Shown: positions 11,261 through 22,760, counted from the stretch's first letter. The stretch is 64,000 nt of DNA from Physella acuta (GCF_028476545.1 NW_026731824.1:97501-161500); one strand, 5' to 3'. Notes: generated by a model not told the origin, from the sequence alone. Numbers and translations are program-made.

Positions 11261-13177
11261 ACTTTGACATGATTTCGTCAAATATTGACGTTTTAAGACT
11301 TCCAGAAAAAAAGTGGAAGGCGTCATTTTAAAGCGCAGCGTTGTAGAGAAACCTTTAGTAATGTAGAGTATTCAGCTCCTGAGGAGCATCCGCTACCGTT
11401 ACTTCCGAATTCAACTGATATTAGCAGGTTACTTGTTAACGCGAAAAAAAAATGAAATGTTATCAATGTGTGAAGATTTGAAGAACATCTCAATGTCTGG
11501 CGTATTTTAGCGAAATGAAAAACGCATCATTTGTTTCGGATAATAATACCAAGTTTCATGAGGAGACTGGGGATTAAGGCTAGAACGTTAACTTTTATCG
11601 AAGCTGATCTCGAGAAAGGTAAACTTTATTACCTGTGTGCTGTTAAAGCAATGGAGATGGGGCACACGGCCAAATGTTATTTCGGAGACATTTTTTTTCT
11701 GACACATTAATGATATAATGTTTGTTTCATGGTACGGTGAAATGTATATGTGCTTAGTAATAACCAATTTTATGTGTTGATGTTAGTGTAGGCCTACACA
11801 TATTGTGTGCGCATCCTGAGTTGTGTTGTGTACCCTATTTGATGAGCAAAACTTAATAAAAAAATAAAGTATTTTAAGCTCTCTTTTCAATACAATAATT
11901 TATTAAACGATGTTTACGTTTGCTAGTGCAAATAATGTATTTAGTAATAGGGTTTTTAATCTAAATAAGTATATAATATATAGGCCTTCAAAACGGGTTC
12001 AATTTTAATAACTCTTCAATATCGGTTCTTGAAAAAAAGAAATAAAATCTTTTTCAAACTTAATAAAATATAGTTTGTGTATTTAATGTATTCTGTCGTG
12101 TATTTTGTCCTATCCTCTTTTCCTAATTTCTTCATTAGCGAGAAGTGTTTTTTGACGTTTTTCCATAGGTGTGCGTTGCTAGTGGTATCGGGCCAGTAGA
12201 TCCTGTATATTTGTCTAAGGCAGCTCTTTACAAAGGTCTAAACTTTATCAGTGGTGGTCTTTGACGAACCTTAAGTCTCCGCTCCACTGATTTTACATTG
12301 GAGGCACACATGAGTGACCAAGGAATGCTCAGTGGAAGCCGAGGTTAACACACGGATATCCATTGTGCTTTATCTGCTCTTGCTTTGCAGATCGTTGCTA
12401 TAGCTATTGCACCTGTTTCACCTTGATAGTCCACAAGACTACCTAATCTTTATTTTCTCCTGCATCTGTTGAGAGAAACGCGAGGTACAAGTCAACAAGT
12501 TGTTTGTACAGAGCAGGGGCGGAACTACAGTGTCGCCAGAACCCGCAATGCGGGGGGGGGGGGGGGGGGCACGCCATTTAGAGGCCCACAGCCGACCAGA
12601 ATAATTTTTTTTCGTATTTAAAATTAAAAAAAAAAAATCTTTTATTTTTGACTTGATGTTTGTTTTGTAAAAAAAATTGCCGTAGCTGCGGTTGGATTAT
12701 TTTTATTCTATAGATACCACCCCACGCTCTTTTTTTTAAACCACTGTGAAAGCCGAGTCCTCTTTCTCTTACAATCAAACTTATCAAAGATAAGCAAACG
12801 GTTTAACCACTTCCATGGGTTATTTCCCTTTTCTAAATAGTAAAATAGGGGTGCTCATAAGCTCCTTTTAATAGATTTGTATTAAACAAATAAAAAAACA
12901 ATTATTTCTCTTAATTATTATTTTTTTATAAAGTTTTTCCTAAAGAATGACATCGTACAAAAATGAAATGAATTTAAAATTAATAATATAAATACAAAAA
13001 AACCCATAAAAATAAACATAACACGAGACACCATTACTTATACAAAACGTTCATGGTTGACCGACTAAGATGTCAAAAGATCTTATAGCAGAAAGAAATA
13101 AAACTGAATTCACAAAACACACTAATGTACTTATACACTCTGGTTTTTCTTCACATCGAGTAAATCTTTCGCCTTTT
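11261..13177. other. No gene seen; poly-G tract and one MITE end
   Basis: AT-rich sequence. Around 12514 gcaggggcggaactacagtg resembles the CAGTGGCGGA-type inverted-repeat end seen at 15069 and 43530, followed by an 18-base G run (12551-12569). Nothing else recognised. The minus-strand frame 12578-12787 has no support. Confidence 0.5.
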
Positions 13178-13209
13178 ACTAAAGATTTCCGTGTTTCCTC
13201 AATTCAACG

Positions 13210-14154
13210 ATGTCATCCTCCAGTACGATGACGAATGCAAAAATTATCACCGCCAGCAAAGGGGTTGCGCCCTTGATTGTTCCCTCTGAGTCGAGAGACC
13301 CGGAGAGGAGCCACCCGGACTACGGTTCGGGTGGCTTAATGAAATCCTGGGCCCAATCCTTTTCAGTCAAGACTACAGCAATCCTGAACCTACCTGAGGA
13401 AAAATGCCCAGACCTGTACCCAGCAGAAACACCCACTATTCAAATTCTGATCACATCAAAAGGTCAACCAAACCTGAGGGGCCACATCTTGAGACAACTA
13501 ATCAGCAACCAGCAGATTCTTCTTCTAAATTATGGCAGAGCAGACACATGGTTTTTCACCTCTCAAGCCTTTGATGTTACCACGCTACACAACACACACA
13601 AAACTCACGGCCCATACACACTGCACTTCACACTACACGAAAAAAACAAGATCAATGGGAACCTTAGATGGGTACCCCCTACACTCAACAACGCCACTCT
13701 CATGCAAGCATTACAACCCTACAGCAACAAAGAACCATCCATAACAACGATCCCCCACACTAGTAACCGCAGCTTCACTATATACACCGACAACCCAACA
13801 ACCATCCCACATTACATTCAACTAAATTACAAAAATAAATCACTGAACATTCTTATAGCAATTGCTGGAAGAAGGCAGGCGTGCGAATTCTGCTCCTCAA
13901 CTCTACATTGGTCCAACCAATGCCAAGCTTTCAACCCAGAGTCAACGCCAAAGGAGCAACCTTCAGCACAAAATACTGCGCCACCTGCACCACAAGCTCC
14001 ATCAGCAAGCAAAATCCAAAACTCTCCAACCAAGGACGCAGCAAAAGACCCAGAAACAGAAGCAACAGACCCGGATTCAGAAATAGAAACCGCTTCGTCA
14101 ACAAAAAGGAAATATCAAACGAGTCCCACAAAACAAGGAAAAATAACTAAATAA
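13210..14154 (+). CDS. ORF1-like nucleic-acid-binding protein with zinc knuckle
   Basis: An intact 314-codon frame starting 19 nt inside the inserted segment. Residues about 45-215 look like a folded region of RRM type as in I/Jockey-group ORF1 proteins; this is a soft call. Residues 226-239 form a CX2CX4HX4C zinc knuckle (CEFCSSTLHWSNQC), preceded by IAIAGRRQA, the usual basic lead-in to knuckles in LINE ORF1. The C-terminal 75 residues are Pro/Ala/Thr/Ser-rich, acidic, then end in a Lys-rich tail (STKRKYQTSPTKQGKITK). Codon use favours C-ending codons unlike the AT-rich surroundings, so the frame was probably under protein-level selection. Expected role: binding element RNA to form an RNP. 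An orphan host gene cannot be excluded. Confidence 0.65.
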   Translation: MSSSSTMTNAKIITASKGVAPLIVPSESRDPERSHPDYGSGGLMKSWAQSFSVKTTAILNLPEEKCPDLYPAETPTIQILITSKGQPNLRGHILRQLISNQQILLLNYGRADTWFFTSQAFDVTTLHNTHKTHGPYTLHFTLHEKNKINGNLRWVPPTLNNATLMQALQPYSNKEPSITTIPHTSNRSFTIYTDNPTTIPHYIQLNYKNKSLNILIAIAGRRQACEFCSSTLHWSNQCQAFNPESTPKEQPSAQNTAPPAPQAPSASKIQNSPTKDAAKDPETEATDPDSEIETASSTKRKYQTSPTKQGKITK

Positions 14155-14414
14155 AAAAAATCGAGAAACTAATCCACGATCACCTAACATGCAGCTTCTG
14201 CCCCAGCTCGTACCAAACATTTAAGGAAGTACTAAATCACGAAAGAACAGAACACACTTATCTCAAACAATGCTACTTCTGTAATGATGCAAAAACCCAC
14301 AATGACTTACATCGACACTACACGGAAAAACACAACAGCGAAACTAACTTCAGTTGCTGCTTTTGTGATAAAAGCCTCCCAGAAAAAAAAAAAACATTCA
14401 TCATCACGTATTAG
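14151..14414 (+). CDS. Overlapping short frame with three C2H2-type fingers
   Basis: In a different phase from the preceding frame, and overlapping its stop, 87 codons encode HLTCSFCPSSYQTF...HERTEH, then QCYFCNDAKTHNDLHRHYTEKH, then SCCFCDKSL. These are three CX2C...HX3-5H modules, the last incomplete. There is no ATG near the start, so translation would need reinitiation or a frameshift at the A-rich junction, or it is the remnant N-terminus of a second LINE protein (R2/NeSL-type LINEs carry such fingers ahead of RT). It ends before any RT sequence. Confidence 0.55.
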   Translation: MKKIEKLIHDHLTCSFCPSSYQTFKEVLNHERTEHTYLKQCYFCNDAKTHNDLHRHYTEKHNSETNFSCCFCDKSLPEKKKTFIITY

Positions 14415-14869
14415 CTCACCATTCAAATCTCTTGTCTCAGAAAAAAAGGGAGAGAGAAAGCCATAAGGTTAAAAAAAGTACAGTTTCACAGTTCAGAAGG
14501 GAAAGAAGTAGTCAATTAAAAATTTAAACGTTTTGTTATAATGGAAACTCAAAATTGTATGACATGCTTAACTATAATTGTATGCAATACTATGTATACT
14601 ATGTATATTTTAAACATGCAACCTTTTCACACAGCTAGTTCCTAGGAGTGAACTGCGTGTAAGGAATTCTATTTAAAAAAACAAAAAACTAAAGATTTCC
14701 CTGGAGAGGAGCATTATAATGAGTCTTAGAAGACTATTTTTCACGCCCTACGCTGTAGGGTGGATATTTCCACATGAAATGATGTTGTAATTTGTTTTAA
14801 TTTAATTGTTAATGTTTTTTTTTAATTAAAACCCGAACAGGCCAGCAATGAGTATCCTATGTTCGTATT

Positions 14870-14874
14870 CTGTT

Positions 14875-14905
<31 letters not shown>

Positions 14906-15069
14906 GCCTATATAATATATATATATAGGCCTATATAATATATTATATAGGCCTATATAATATATATGTAGGCCTATAAAATATATGTATAGAGCTATAT
15001 AATATATATATAGGGGGGGGGGCTAAAAAAAATTGCGCGGTGGCCCTTTTTTTTGCTAGCTCCGCCACT
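14870..15069. repeat. TA-rich repeat with ggcctatata units and a MITE right end
   Basis: (TA)n with interspersed palindromic taggcctata words (14904-14975), a G run (15012-15021), then cggtggccc...gctccgccactg, which matches the right end of a CAGTGGCGGA-type MITE also present at about 43500-43534. Confidence 0.6.
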
Positions 15070-15352
15070 GGTACAGAATCCACGGAATACCATTCACATG
15101 TTCTCAGGTTGTTCTTTTCATTATTCATTTATTCATTATTAATGGACTCCGGTTCGCTGCTGAAAGCCATTTGTTAGCTACACTCCACGGGCAACTCTAC
15201 AGGACGTCCTCTCGTATGCGCTATAGATCAGGTTTAATTTTATCCTCGGAAATAGTAATTTTTATGGTGTATACTTTTTTTGTCAATTAGAAAACAAACA
15301 CATGCCGCTGTTATGTGGCACAATTTAGAGAACAATCTAAGCTGAAAATATG
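15070..15352. other. No gene seen
   Basis: No domain, RNA or repeat recognised. Confidence 0.4.
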
Positions 15353-15353
15353 T

Positions 15354-15417
<64 letters not shown>

Positions 15418-15434
15418 TATACATATATATATAC

Positions 15435-15520
<86 letters not shown>
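15353..15520. repeat. (TA)n microsatellite with acatata interruptions
   Basis: Long TA run; frames through it encode only Ile-Tyr repeats on both strands. Confidence 0.95.
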
Positions 15521-15521
<1 letters not shown>

Positions 15522-16109
15522 TATATATATTCATAATAACAAGCTTTCTGTTTGGGAACATGCTAGTACAAGGCTCGCCCTTTTGACATTAAAGTTATCT
15601 TCAGTCTAGCGTGACGTCTTCACCCTCCATGTGTCTTGAAAAGTAGAGCGTGTTTATTCAAATGTCACAACGAGTAGATTTCAAAGGGACATTCGTAGTT
15701 CTCTAATAAAAATTTGTGATGTCGATTCGTAGGGCAATAGAAAAGATGTCTAAAGCAGTGCAGGTAATTTCGTATAAACTATACGAACTACGCCTCCCAC
15801 AGCTATGGCTAAAGAAAATAGTAGTGTTATGGCAAAAATGATATAATTATTTTTTGTCTAGCCTAAAACGATAATTTTGTGTGCTGACGAAAACGTTTGG
15901 TTGGAACGTCCACCGTACCAATAATTTTTACTTAAATATTTGAGGATAATGATACTATCTTTTTTATTACCACTATTGAAGAACAAATGAACAACTTTTC
16001 CTATAAAAATAAATTGTATGATCGTTTCTCTCAGAGACGTGCGCCCAACATATTCAGATGCCATGTAAACACACTCTAAAATGACAAAATGACATTCATA
16101 TACCGCTGG
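15521..16109. other. No gene seen
   Basis: A minus-strand frame (15858-16121) shows no recognisable domain or splice context. Confidence 0.4.
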
Positions 16110-16539
16110 GGGGTCATCCATAAATGACGTCAGACGTTTTTGACGATTTTACCTCCCCTCCCCCTCCCTTCCGTCACACGTCGTCTTAAAAAGCAACACA
16201 CCCCCACCCAAAATGACGTTATACCTCAGCCCCTACCCCCCCCCCTCAAAACTGTGGTTGATTTATTCTTAAAACATCGATATTTTCCCAAAATATTGAC
16301 ATGACTGTCAACATAGAGTATTCTGATCAATTCTTATTTACAATTTATTAAAACCGTTATCTGAAATACGAAATAACGGCTAAAAGTCGTTTTCTAACAT
16401 TGCTTTTTTATAATGCAAAAAAGTGACGTCACACCATCTGAACCCCTGCCCCCCTTCCCCCTTATCACACACCGTCACAAAATTAGGCATCCTCCTACCC
16501 CCCCCCCCTAAGAGTGTGATGTCATTTATGGACAACCCC
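16110..16539. mobile_element. TIR MITE with C-rich subterminal tracts
   Basis: Terminal inverted repeats of about 23 bp: left ggggtcatccataaatgacg, and the right end read inward ggggttgtccataaatgaca, each followed by tca. Subterminal C-rich tracts lie at 16150-16250 and 16441-16508. No coding capacity. Ends of the GGG..TCCATAAAT..GACGTCA type are widespread in animal MITEs; I do not assign a superfamily. No clear target duplication. Confidence 0.75.
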
Positions 16540-16603
16540 TAATACGAGATAACCAGAGAGATATCCAATATAACACATCAGGGCACCATGCCAGGAGGGA
16601 GAA

Positions 16604-17096
16604 GAAGGGGACGGCAAAGACGTCATTGCATAGCGGACATCAACGATAGAACAGGGCTGTCCTAAAGACGTCATTGCATAGAGGACATCAGCGATTGAAC
16701 AGGGCTGTCCTAAAGACGTCATTGGATGGAGGACATCAACGATTGAACAGGGCTGTCCTAAAGACGTCATTGGATGGAGGACATCAACGATTGAACAGGG
16801 CTGTCCTAAAGACGTCATTGGATAGAGGACATCAACGATTGAACAGGGCTGTCCTAAAGACGTCATTGGATAGAGGACATCAACGATTGAACAGGGCTGT
16901 CCTAAAGACGTCATTGGATGGAGGACATCAACGATTGAACAGGGCTGTCCTAAAGACGTCATTGGATAGAGGACATCAACGATTGAACAGGGCTGTCCTA
17001 AAGACGTCATTGGATGGAGGACATCAACGATTGAACAGGGCTGTCCTAAAGACGTCATTGGATAGAGGACATCAACGATTGAACAGGGCTGTCTTT
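16604..17096. repeat. 48-bp minisatellite, about 10 copies
   Basis: Units run gacgtcattgga tRg aggacatcaacgattgaacagggctgtcctaaa, with R alternating a/g and a distinct first pair of units (cattgcata). The multiple-of-3 length keeps 16-residue repeat frames open on both strands; these are artefacts. Each unit has one AGACGTCATTGG, a CRE-like site, so the array holds about ten evenly spaced CRE-like motifs. Confidence 0.95.
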
Positions 17097-17311
17097 GCAG
17101 AACTACTCAATGCAGCAGAAGACAGAAAACAATACCCAAAGACACCACTGAGGTTTAAAAGACGATTGTTTGATGTATTGAAATACTATGTACGTTTGTT
17201 ATTAATTCTATCTAAAAGCTCAGCTGTTCTAAAAGTGGGTTTAAACAGAATTAGTTTTTAAACTATCTGCTATTTAAATGTGTCATATTATTTTCAATAG
17301 GAACATTTTGT

Positions 17312-17547
17312 CAGTAGCGTAGCGAGGGGGGGGGGGGTGCGGGGGGGGGGGGAGACATATGTTCCCTGGCGACGACCTTAGGGGGGCGCCAAAATGGGCA
17401 ATGGGTTGGAAAAATAAATTGAAAGGTTGAGGGGGTACAAATTGAAAGTTTGAGGGGTAGGGGGGGGAGATGCAAATCGAAATCTTGAGGGGGGATGCAA
17501 ATCGATAAGTTTGTCCCCGGGCGCCGGGAAGGGTCGCTACGCCTCTG
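17312..17547 (+). mobile_element. hAT-type MITE (CAGTAGCGTAGCGA family), copy 1
   Basis: Ends cagtagcgtagcgagg and gggtcgctacgcctctg are inverted repeats, flanked by an imperfect 8-bp duplication (cattttgt 17304-17311, cattgtgt 17548-17555). Interior: G-rich with repeated caaattgaaa/caaatcgaaa words. A cleaner copy is at 31587-31858. Confidence 0.85.
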
Positions 17548-17555
17548 CATTGTGT

Positions 17556-17897
17556 AGCGTGTGGGAAATGATAATATTTTATGTTATAATAATATGTTTA
17601 CATTAGAAAATCCCCACCGCTGTTTGAAATGTTAAAACTAACTTTCACGAAAAGAATAGTTCTAACAATATCTTTACACAAGAAAATAGCGCGACAGTTG
17701 GCAGGCGAGACAAATTGTCGTGTCGCAAAAAGTATTCACGGACACAATAGAGAGATCTTAAATCTTCTTTATTTAACTACAGCTGACAAGTTCTTGAACA
17801 TCCCCCCTCTCCGTTTATTGAACGGAGAAGCTTTTCAATTTTGTATAGTGTTGTAACACAAGACATTTTGACACAATATTACGAGTTAAGCATGATG
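17556..17897. other. No gene seen
   Basis: Short frames only (for example 17629-17856 +), with no recognisable product. Confidence 0.4.
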
Positions 17898-18124
17898 GAT
17901 TATAGCAGGGGTCTTCAAACTTTTCAGCCCGAGGTCCGCATTAACTATAAAATTTCAGTTCGGGGGCCAGTTTCTTTCAAGCATGTCTTTGGGGTATATG
18001 AACTATCTATGGTTGAGCCCATGTGGCCTTCTTAAATTCACTGTCTTCATCACATGATTCAGTACACTGCTAGTGTTCATATATTTAGCACACAAAGCTT
18101 GCTGGTGAATAATACAGTGTTGGA

Positions 18125-18412
18125 ACATTGGTTGTAGAATGCTTTTTTCTCATTCGGTTGTCCAACCAAGCCTTTCTTTATGCCGCTCTTGTACTTTTCT
18201 CCATTAACAGTCAGGTAACTGAGGCTAGTCCAGTCCAAGTTATAATCAGCAAATGTTTTTTCTTAATATATCCTCTCCGGTAACAGTGCCAACCATGTTA
18301 TGTAGGGAAGCCAGTTCTTCTGTTATATTCATGACTTCATCCACACCCCTAATGAACACAAGCAGTTGAGAGGTGGAACAGCTGTCCAGCGACTCATCCA
18401 TTGCAATAGGGC
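18125..18412 (-). pseudogene. hAT transposase remnant (GTF2IRD2/Charlie-like)
   Basis: Minus-strand translation gives MDESLDSCSTSQLLVFIRGV followed by DEVMNITEELASLHNMVGTV, the characteristic block of Charlie-type hAT transposases and of the domesticated part of vertebrate GTF2IRD2 (A-D-E-S-T-D...TAQL..FIRG...F.I.EEL). A shifted phase continues DYNLDWTSL and KSGIKKGLVGQ, corresponding to the DW..L..V.TDGA...GLVG region, so a frameshift separates the two pieces and the TDGAPAM motif is eroded. The zinc-finger N-terminus and the dimerisation C-terminus are absent. Confidence 0.75.
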
Positions 18413-18699
18413 TGGTAAGTAGGTCACCAACCAGTTCTATGGCTCATGCAGGTTTTATTGAGCCGTATAACTGGTTGGTGACCTATTTACCAGCCCTATT
18501 GAAAAATGTCGAAACTTTGCATTTTTCGCTATTTGAGTCACAATGTTTTCACCCATGTCTTCAACACATCTTTGCACCCAAAGCTACATTCTCAAATTGT
18601 TTTGAATTTTCTGGATAAAGTTCCTCAGCCACCTCCAACAAACGTTTTGTCCGTGGACAAAAATATCTCCGCGGGCCGGATGAGAGGACCTCGAGGGCC

Positions 18700-19658
18700 T
18701 GTAACGTCCCCTATCTATCAGCCAAATAGAAGGTGAACGTCCCCGGATTCTTTTTTCGGGGTCATATGCAAATGCCTTACGGCCTAAATGGATGAACACT
18801 AACACAACGGCACACTAGGGCTCGAATTCGATGTCTAGGGAAACTAGTGATACTATTGTAATTAACACTCATCCAATCTACATACAACCTTTAATCAGCG
18901 AACACAGTTGTGGCAGAACACAAGTTTAAACTAGATAAAATATTTAATGTATAAAATATCAAAACCCAACTTACAGAGTGTAGGAAAAAAACACTATCAC
19001 AGATTTCTACACTGCCTAAAAAAAATAGCCACAGGCCACACAACACTGCTGTAACTTCGAGAATTACTTGGCGACAAGTAATATTATACTCGAAGACTAA
19101 ATCAACTTAAGAAAGCGTAGCACACACAGGACTTAAGTTCTCTCACGTTCAAATGGTCAGAGTCTATAGCCGGACAATATGGACGGCTGCCTGATCAAGG
19201 TAAAAACTGCCTGCGACAAATCTCAAATGGAGACTCACAGATCACTCAAGGCCACTTGAGCTACTGTTCTCGTGCTGGTTGTGTTTCCTATGGTGTGACA
19301 CTTTTACGTGGTTCTAACCACTAGGCCACTAGTGGTGTTCCTAACCACTATGCCACATTACTCGGCAGCAAGCCGAGTTTCTAAGCCACTAGACCACTAG
19401 ACACCATAGACTCTACTCAGTTTCTCACCGAGTATTCGAACCTCGGCCGCCGCGGTGGCGCGCCGAGATCCTAGCCATTGAGCTATGGGGTAGTCATCTG
19501 ACCAGAATCATTCAATCAGATCTCAATGGAAAATTTCTATGTCTTAGACCCCTTAATAAGTCAGTGGAAATTTTCCGGTTGTTGCACAATCACTCCATAT
19601 AAGGTATTATACAATGTCAAAATAAAAATAGAACCTGACTCGACCTAAGTAGGTCACA
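18700..19658 (-). repeat. 3' LTR (left copy), 959 bp
   Basis: Near-identical to 24953-25894 apart from one 17-bp indel. On the element strand it contains several tRNA-D-arm-like GTGGYMTAGTGGTTAG motifs (around 19311-19410) and a tRNA-like segment (19431-19490) with tagctcaatggctagga and gaggttcgaatactcgg, resembling Pol III A and B boxes. Confidence 0.93.
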
Positions 19659-19673
19659 TCCCCTCCCTTTTTG
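19659..19673 (-). promoter_or_regulatory. Polypurine tract
   Basis: The element strand reads AAAAAGGGAGGGGA directly against the 3' LTR, the expected plus-strand primer. About 520 bp of AT-rich, non-coding sequence lies between it and the RNase H end. Confidence 0.85.
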
Positions 19674-20193
19674 GAAGTGACAGATAGGTTCCACAAAAAC
19701 ATACATAAGGAACCAATCTGGCAATGAAATAAAAAATGTTTTACAAATGTAGGCAATCAAAATCATAATACCAGATGAAAATATCCCTGAACATAAAAGG
19801 GAAGTAACTCCAACTTTTACAATTGGTGAAAGGGAAGTAACCCTTCAAAAAGTAATTATACATCAAAATCCCTCAGAAAAGGGTATTACAAATATTTCCA
19901 TGTGGATATTAAAAGTGGTAAACCCGCCAGGGTAAGACCTTTATTTCAATGACTAGCTACAATATCAATTGAGTCATATGAGACATATAATTATAAAAGA
20001 TTACATATAATCAAAAACCACCTTTAATTAAGGTTTACCTGAAAATAAACAAAATATTCAATAGAATTGGAATTTTGTAAAAATCAAAAATCATACCACT
20101 CATCCTCATGCGAATGTCACCCAAACACAACACTTATGTATGGTCTTAATGAACCACAAAACATGTCACATGATCAATGTGTACAATAAGATT

Positions 20194-20650
20194 TTACATC
20201 CTTGACAAACAATCAGCCACAACATTATCACTACCCTTAATGTGTGAAATTTCCAGATTAAAATTTTGGAAATATAAACACCATCTCAATATTCTTTGAT
20301 TTGTCTGTCCTAACTTAGAGGTAAATTTCAGGGGATCATGGTCAGAAAACACTCTGACTGGATTGGTTGAAGAAGAGACATAGACTTCAAAATGTTGTAA
20401 TGACAAAACCAAAGCTAAAGCCTCTTTTTCAATAGTAGAATAATTCTTTTGGTTCTCATTTAACTTCCTGGAAAAAAAGGCAATGGGATGGTCAATTCCC
20501 ATGTTGTCCTCTTGAAATAGGACTGAGCCAATGGCTAAGTTGCTAGCATCTATGGCAAGTTTAAAGGGCTTGCTGAAATCTGGGGCAGCCATAACAGGAG
20601 CATTAGATAAAAATGACTTAATGGTTAAAAAAGCTTCTTGACATTTATCT
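20194..20650 (-). mobile_element. RNase H region of the LTR element
   Basis: Ty3-type RNase H: FKLAIDASNLAIGSVLFQ, HPIAFFSRKLNENQKNYST, EKEALALV and FSDHDPLKF, ending SDNVVADCLSR. It is the last coding part before the 3' region. Confidence 0.9.
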
Positions 20651-20879
20651 GACCATTCAAACTCAACACCCTTTTTCAATAATGCAGTAAGAGGTTCAGC
20701 AATAGCTGAAAAGTTTTGACAGAACCGCTTATAGTAACCAGCCATCCCAAGGAACTTTTTGATTTCTTTACAATTTTTGGGAGGAGGTAACCTTACAATA
20801 GCATCTACTTTAGCTTCAATGGGCCGAACTTGGTTCGTTCCCACTTGATAACCCAAATAGGTAATTGAAGCTTTACAGA

Positions 20880-21480
20880 AATCACTTTTATGTAAGTTTA
20901 CAGTAAAATTCACTTCAGACAATTTTCTAAAAAGGTTAGTCAACTGAACAATATGTTCTTCAAAAGTATTAGAAAATACAACTATATCATCTATGTAGGC
21001 CTCACATTGGTCTATGTCAGCAATGACAGAGTTAATGACCCTCTGGAAAGTTTGACCAGCATTTCGCATACCAAAGGGCATACGTTTGTATCTATAAAAA
21101 CCATTAGGGGTTACAAAAGCAGATATTTCTTTTGCACGGTCAGATAAGGGGATTTGCCAGTATCCTGAAAGTAAATCAATTTTGGAAATTATCTTAGCTT
21201 GACCAACTTTATCAATAACGTCTTCTATTCGAGGTAATGGATAGGAATCAGCTTTGGTGAGCGCATTTACCTTCCTAAAGTCGGTCACAAACCTGAAAGA
21301 TCCACCGTCTTTCGGTACTAGGAGACATGGGGAACTCCAGTTGGTGAAACTGGGCTCAATGATATCATTCTTGAGCATATAATCAATTTCATCTTTTATC
21401 AAAACAGCTTTTTCCGGATTAACTCTATAGGGGTGTTGTTTGATGGGTTTTGCGTCACCTACGTCAACATCATGAGGTGG
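20880..21480 (-). mobile_element. Reverse transcriptase region of the LTR element
   Basis: Ty3-type motifs in order: SPCLLVPKDGGSFRFVTDFR, DLLSGYWQIPL, PFGMRNAGQTFQR and the catalytic YIDDIVVFS. Confidence 0.93.
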
Positions 21481-21699
21481 AACCTTCGCTTCTTTGGGGA
21501 CATCCCCAAAAATAGAGGGAAATGTCTCAAATAACTGAGACAATCTATAGCTTTCCTCTGTGGACAAATGCATAAGGTGGACATTCAAATTATCTAAAAA
21601 GGAAGAATTTACCAATTTTGGGGGTTTCAATTTATCATGTATCACATCATCAGAAACATTTGAACATACAGGTAAAGTAATTTTAGCTGTGGAATGAAA

Positions 21700-22760
21700 A
21701 TTGTTACAATTATCATAATACTTTTTCAGTGAATTAACTTGATACACTGTCTGTTTCTTTCTTCTGTCGGGCGTATTGACAACATAGTTCAAATCACTTA
21801 ATTTTGAATGCACAGTAAAGGGTCCACAATATCTCAAGGATAACGCATTGTTCAGATTAGGCACTAGCACAAGAACTTTGTCGCCTGGATTGAATGTTCG
21901 TTTACAAGAACTCTTATCATACAGTCCTTTCATTCTCAGTTGGGCCCTTCTTAAGTTCTTGTGAGCCATTTCGCACACGGCTTTCAGTCGAACGTGAAAA
22001 TTGTCGAAGTTTTCCACTGGATGATCACTGGTACCTGTCCAACGTTCGTGGATCAGCTTCAGGGGACCACGGACAGAATGTCCAAACACAAGTTGAAAAG
22101 GCGAGTAGCCTAAAGAGTCTTGGACACAGTCCCTCGCGGCGAAAATAATCCAAGGAACAGTCTCATCCCATTGGGTGTTACTATTAGCGAACGTTCTTAG
22201 CATGGTTTTGAGGGTTTGGTGGAACCTCTCAAGTACGCCTTGAGACTGAGGGTGGTAGGCTGAGCTGGTGATGTGGGTAACGCCTAGCTTGGCTAGTGCT
22301 TCCTGAAAATGGTGACTGGTGAAGTTGCTGCCTTGATCTGTTTGCACGATTCTAGGTAATCCAAAGGTAGTGAAGAACCGGGTCATGGCTCTGACTACAG
22401 TCTTAGCCTTAATGTTCCGTAAGGGAATCGCCTCGGGAAAACGGGTACTCGTTGCCCGCCTTGGTTTTAGGCAAGGGACCTACACAGTCCATGACGATTT
22501 TTGAAAAGGGTTCTTCTAATACAGGAATCGGACTCAAAGGGGCCTTAGGAATTGTCTGGTTTGGCTTTCCGGCCAACTGACAGTTCGTGCAACTTCTGCA
22601 GTAACGCGACACATCTTTTCTCATTTTGGGCCAAAAGAACAGTTCTTTGATCTTCGCCGTCGTTTTAGTGACTCCTGGGTGCGCTGACATTGGATGGTCA
22701 TGTGCCAGCTTATGTATTTCATGCCGATAAGGTGGAGGGACCCACAGCTGGTTTTTACCC
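21700..22760 (-). mobile_element. Integrase region of the LTR element
   Basis: An H2C2 zinc-binding module (HKLAHDHPMSAHPGVTKTTA ... CRSCTNCQ) is followed by the catalytic core with QTDQGSNFTS and SSAYHPQSQGVLERFHQTLK, then a C-terminal GPF/Y-like segment (YCGPFTVHSKLSDLNYVV). It lies upstream of reverse transcriptase. Confidence 0.88.

Larger units (their letters stand above)
13191..14687 (+). mobile_element. Short LINE-like retroelement with ORF1 but no reverse transcriptase
   Basis: An exact 13-bp direct repeat, actaaagatttcc, flanks this segment (13178-13190 and 14688-14700), and the segment ends in an A-rich tail (tttaaaaaaacaaaaa) right before the second copy. This is the signature of target-primed retrotransposition. 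Between them lie a 19-nt leader, a gag-like ORF1 protein, an overlapping short frame with C2H2 fingers, and about 270 nt of 3' UTR-like sequence. There is no endonuclease or reverse transcriptase, so it must use another element's machinery, like mammalian half-LINE HAL1. A retrocopied host mRNA is the alternative. Confidence 0.7.

Noticed and set aside
13827-14150. Alternate-phase and antisense frames over the ORF1-like gene
   Set aside because: The 314-codon frame has the zinc knuckle and typical composition; the others have no motif.
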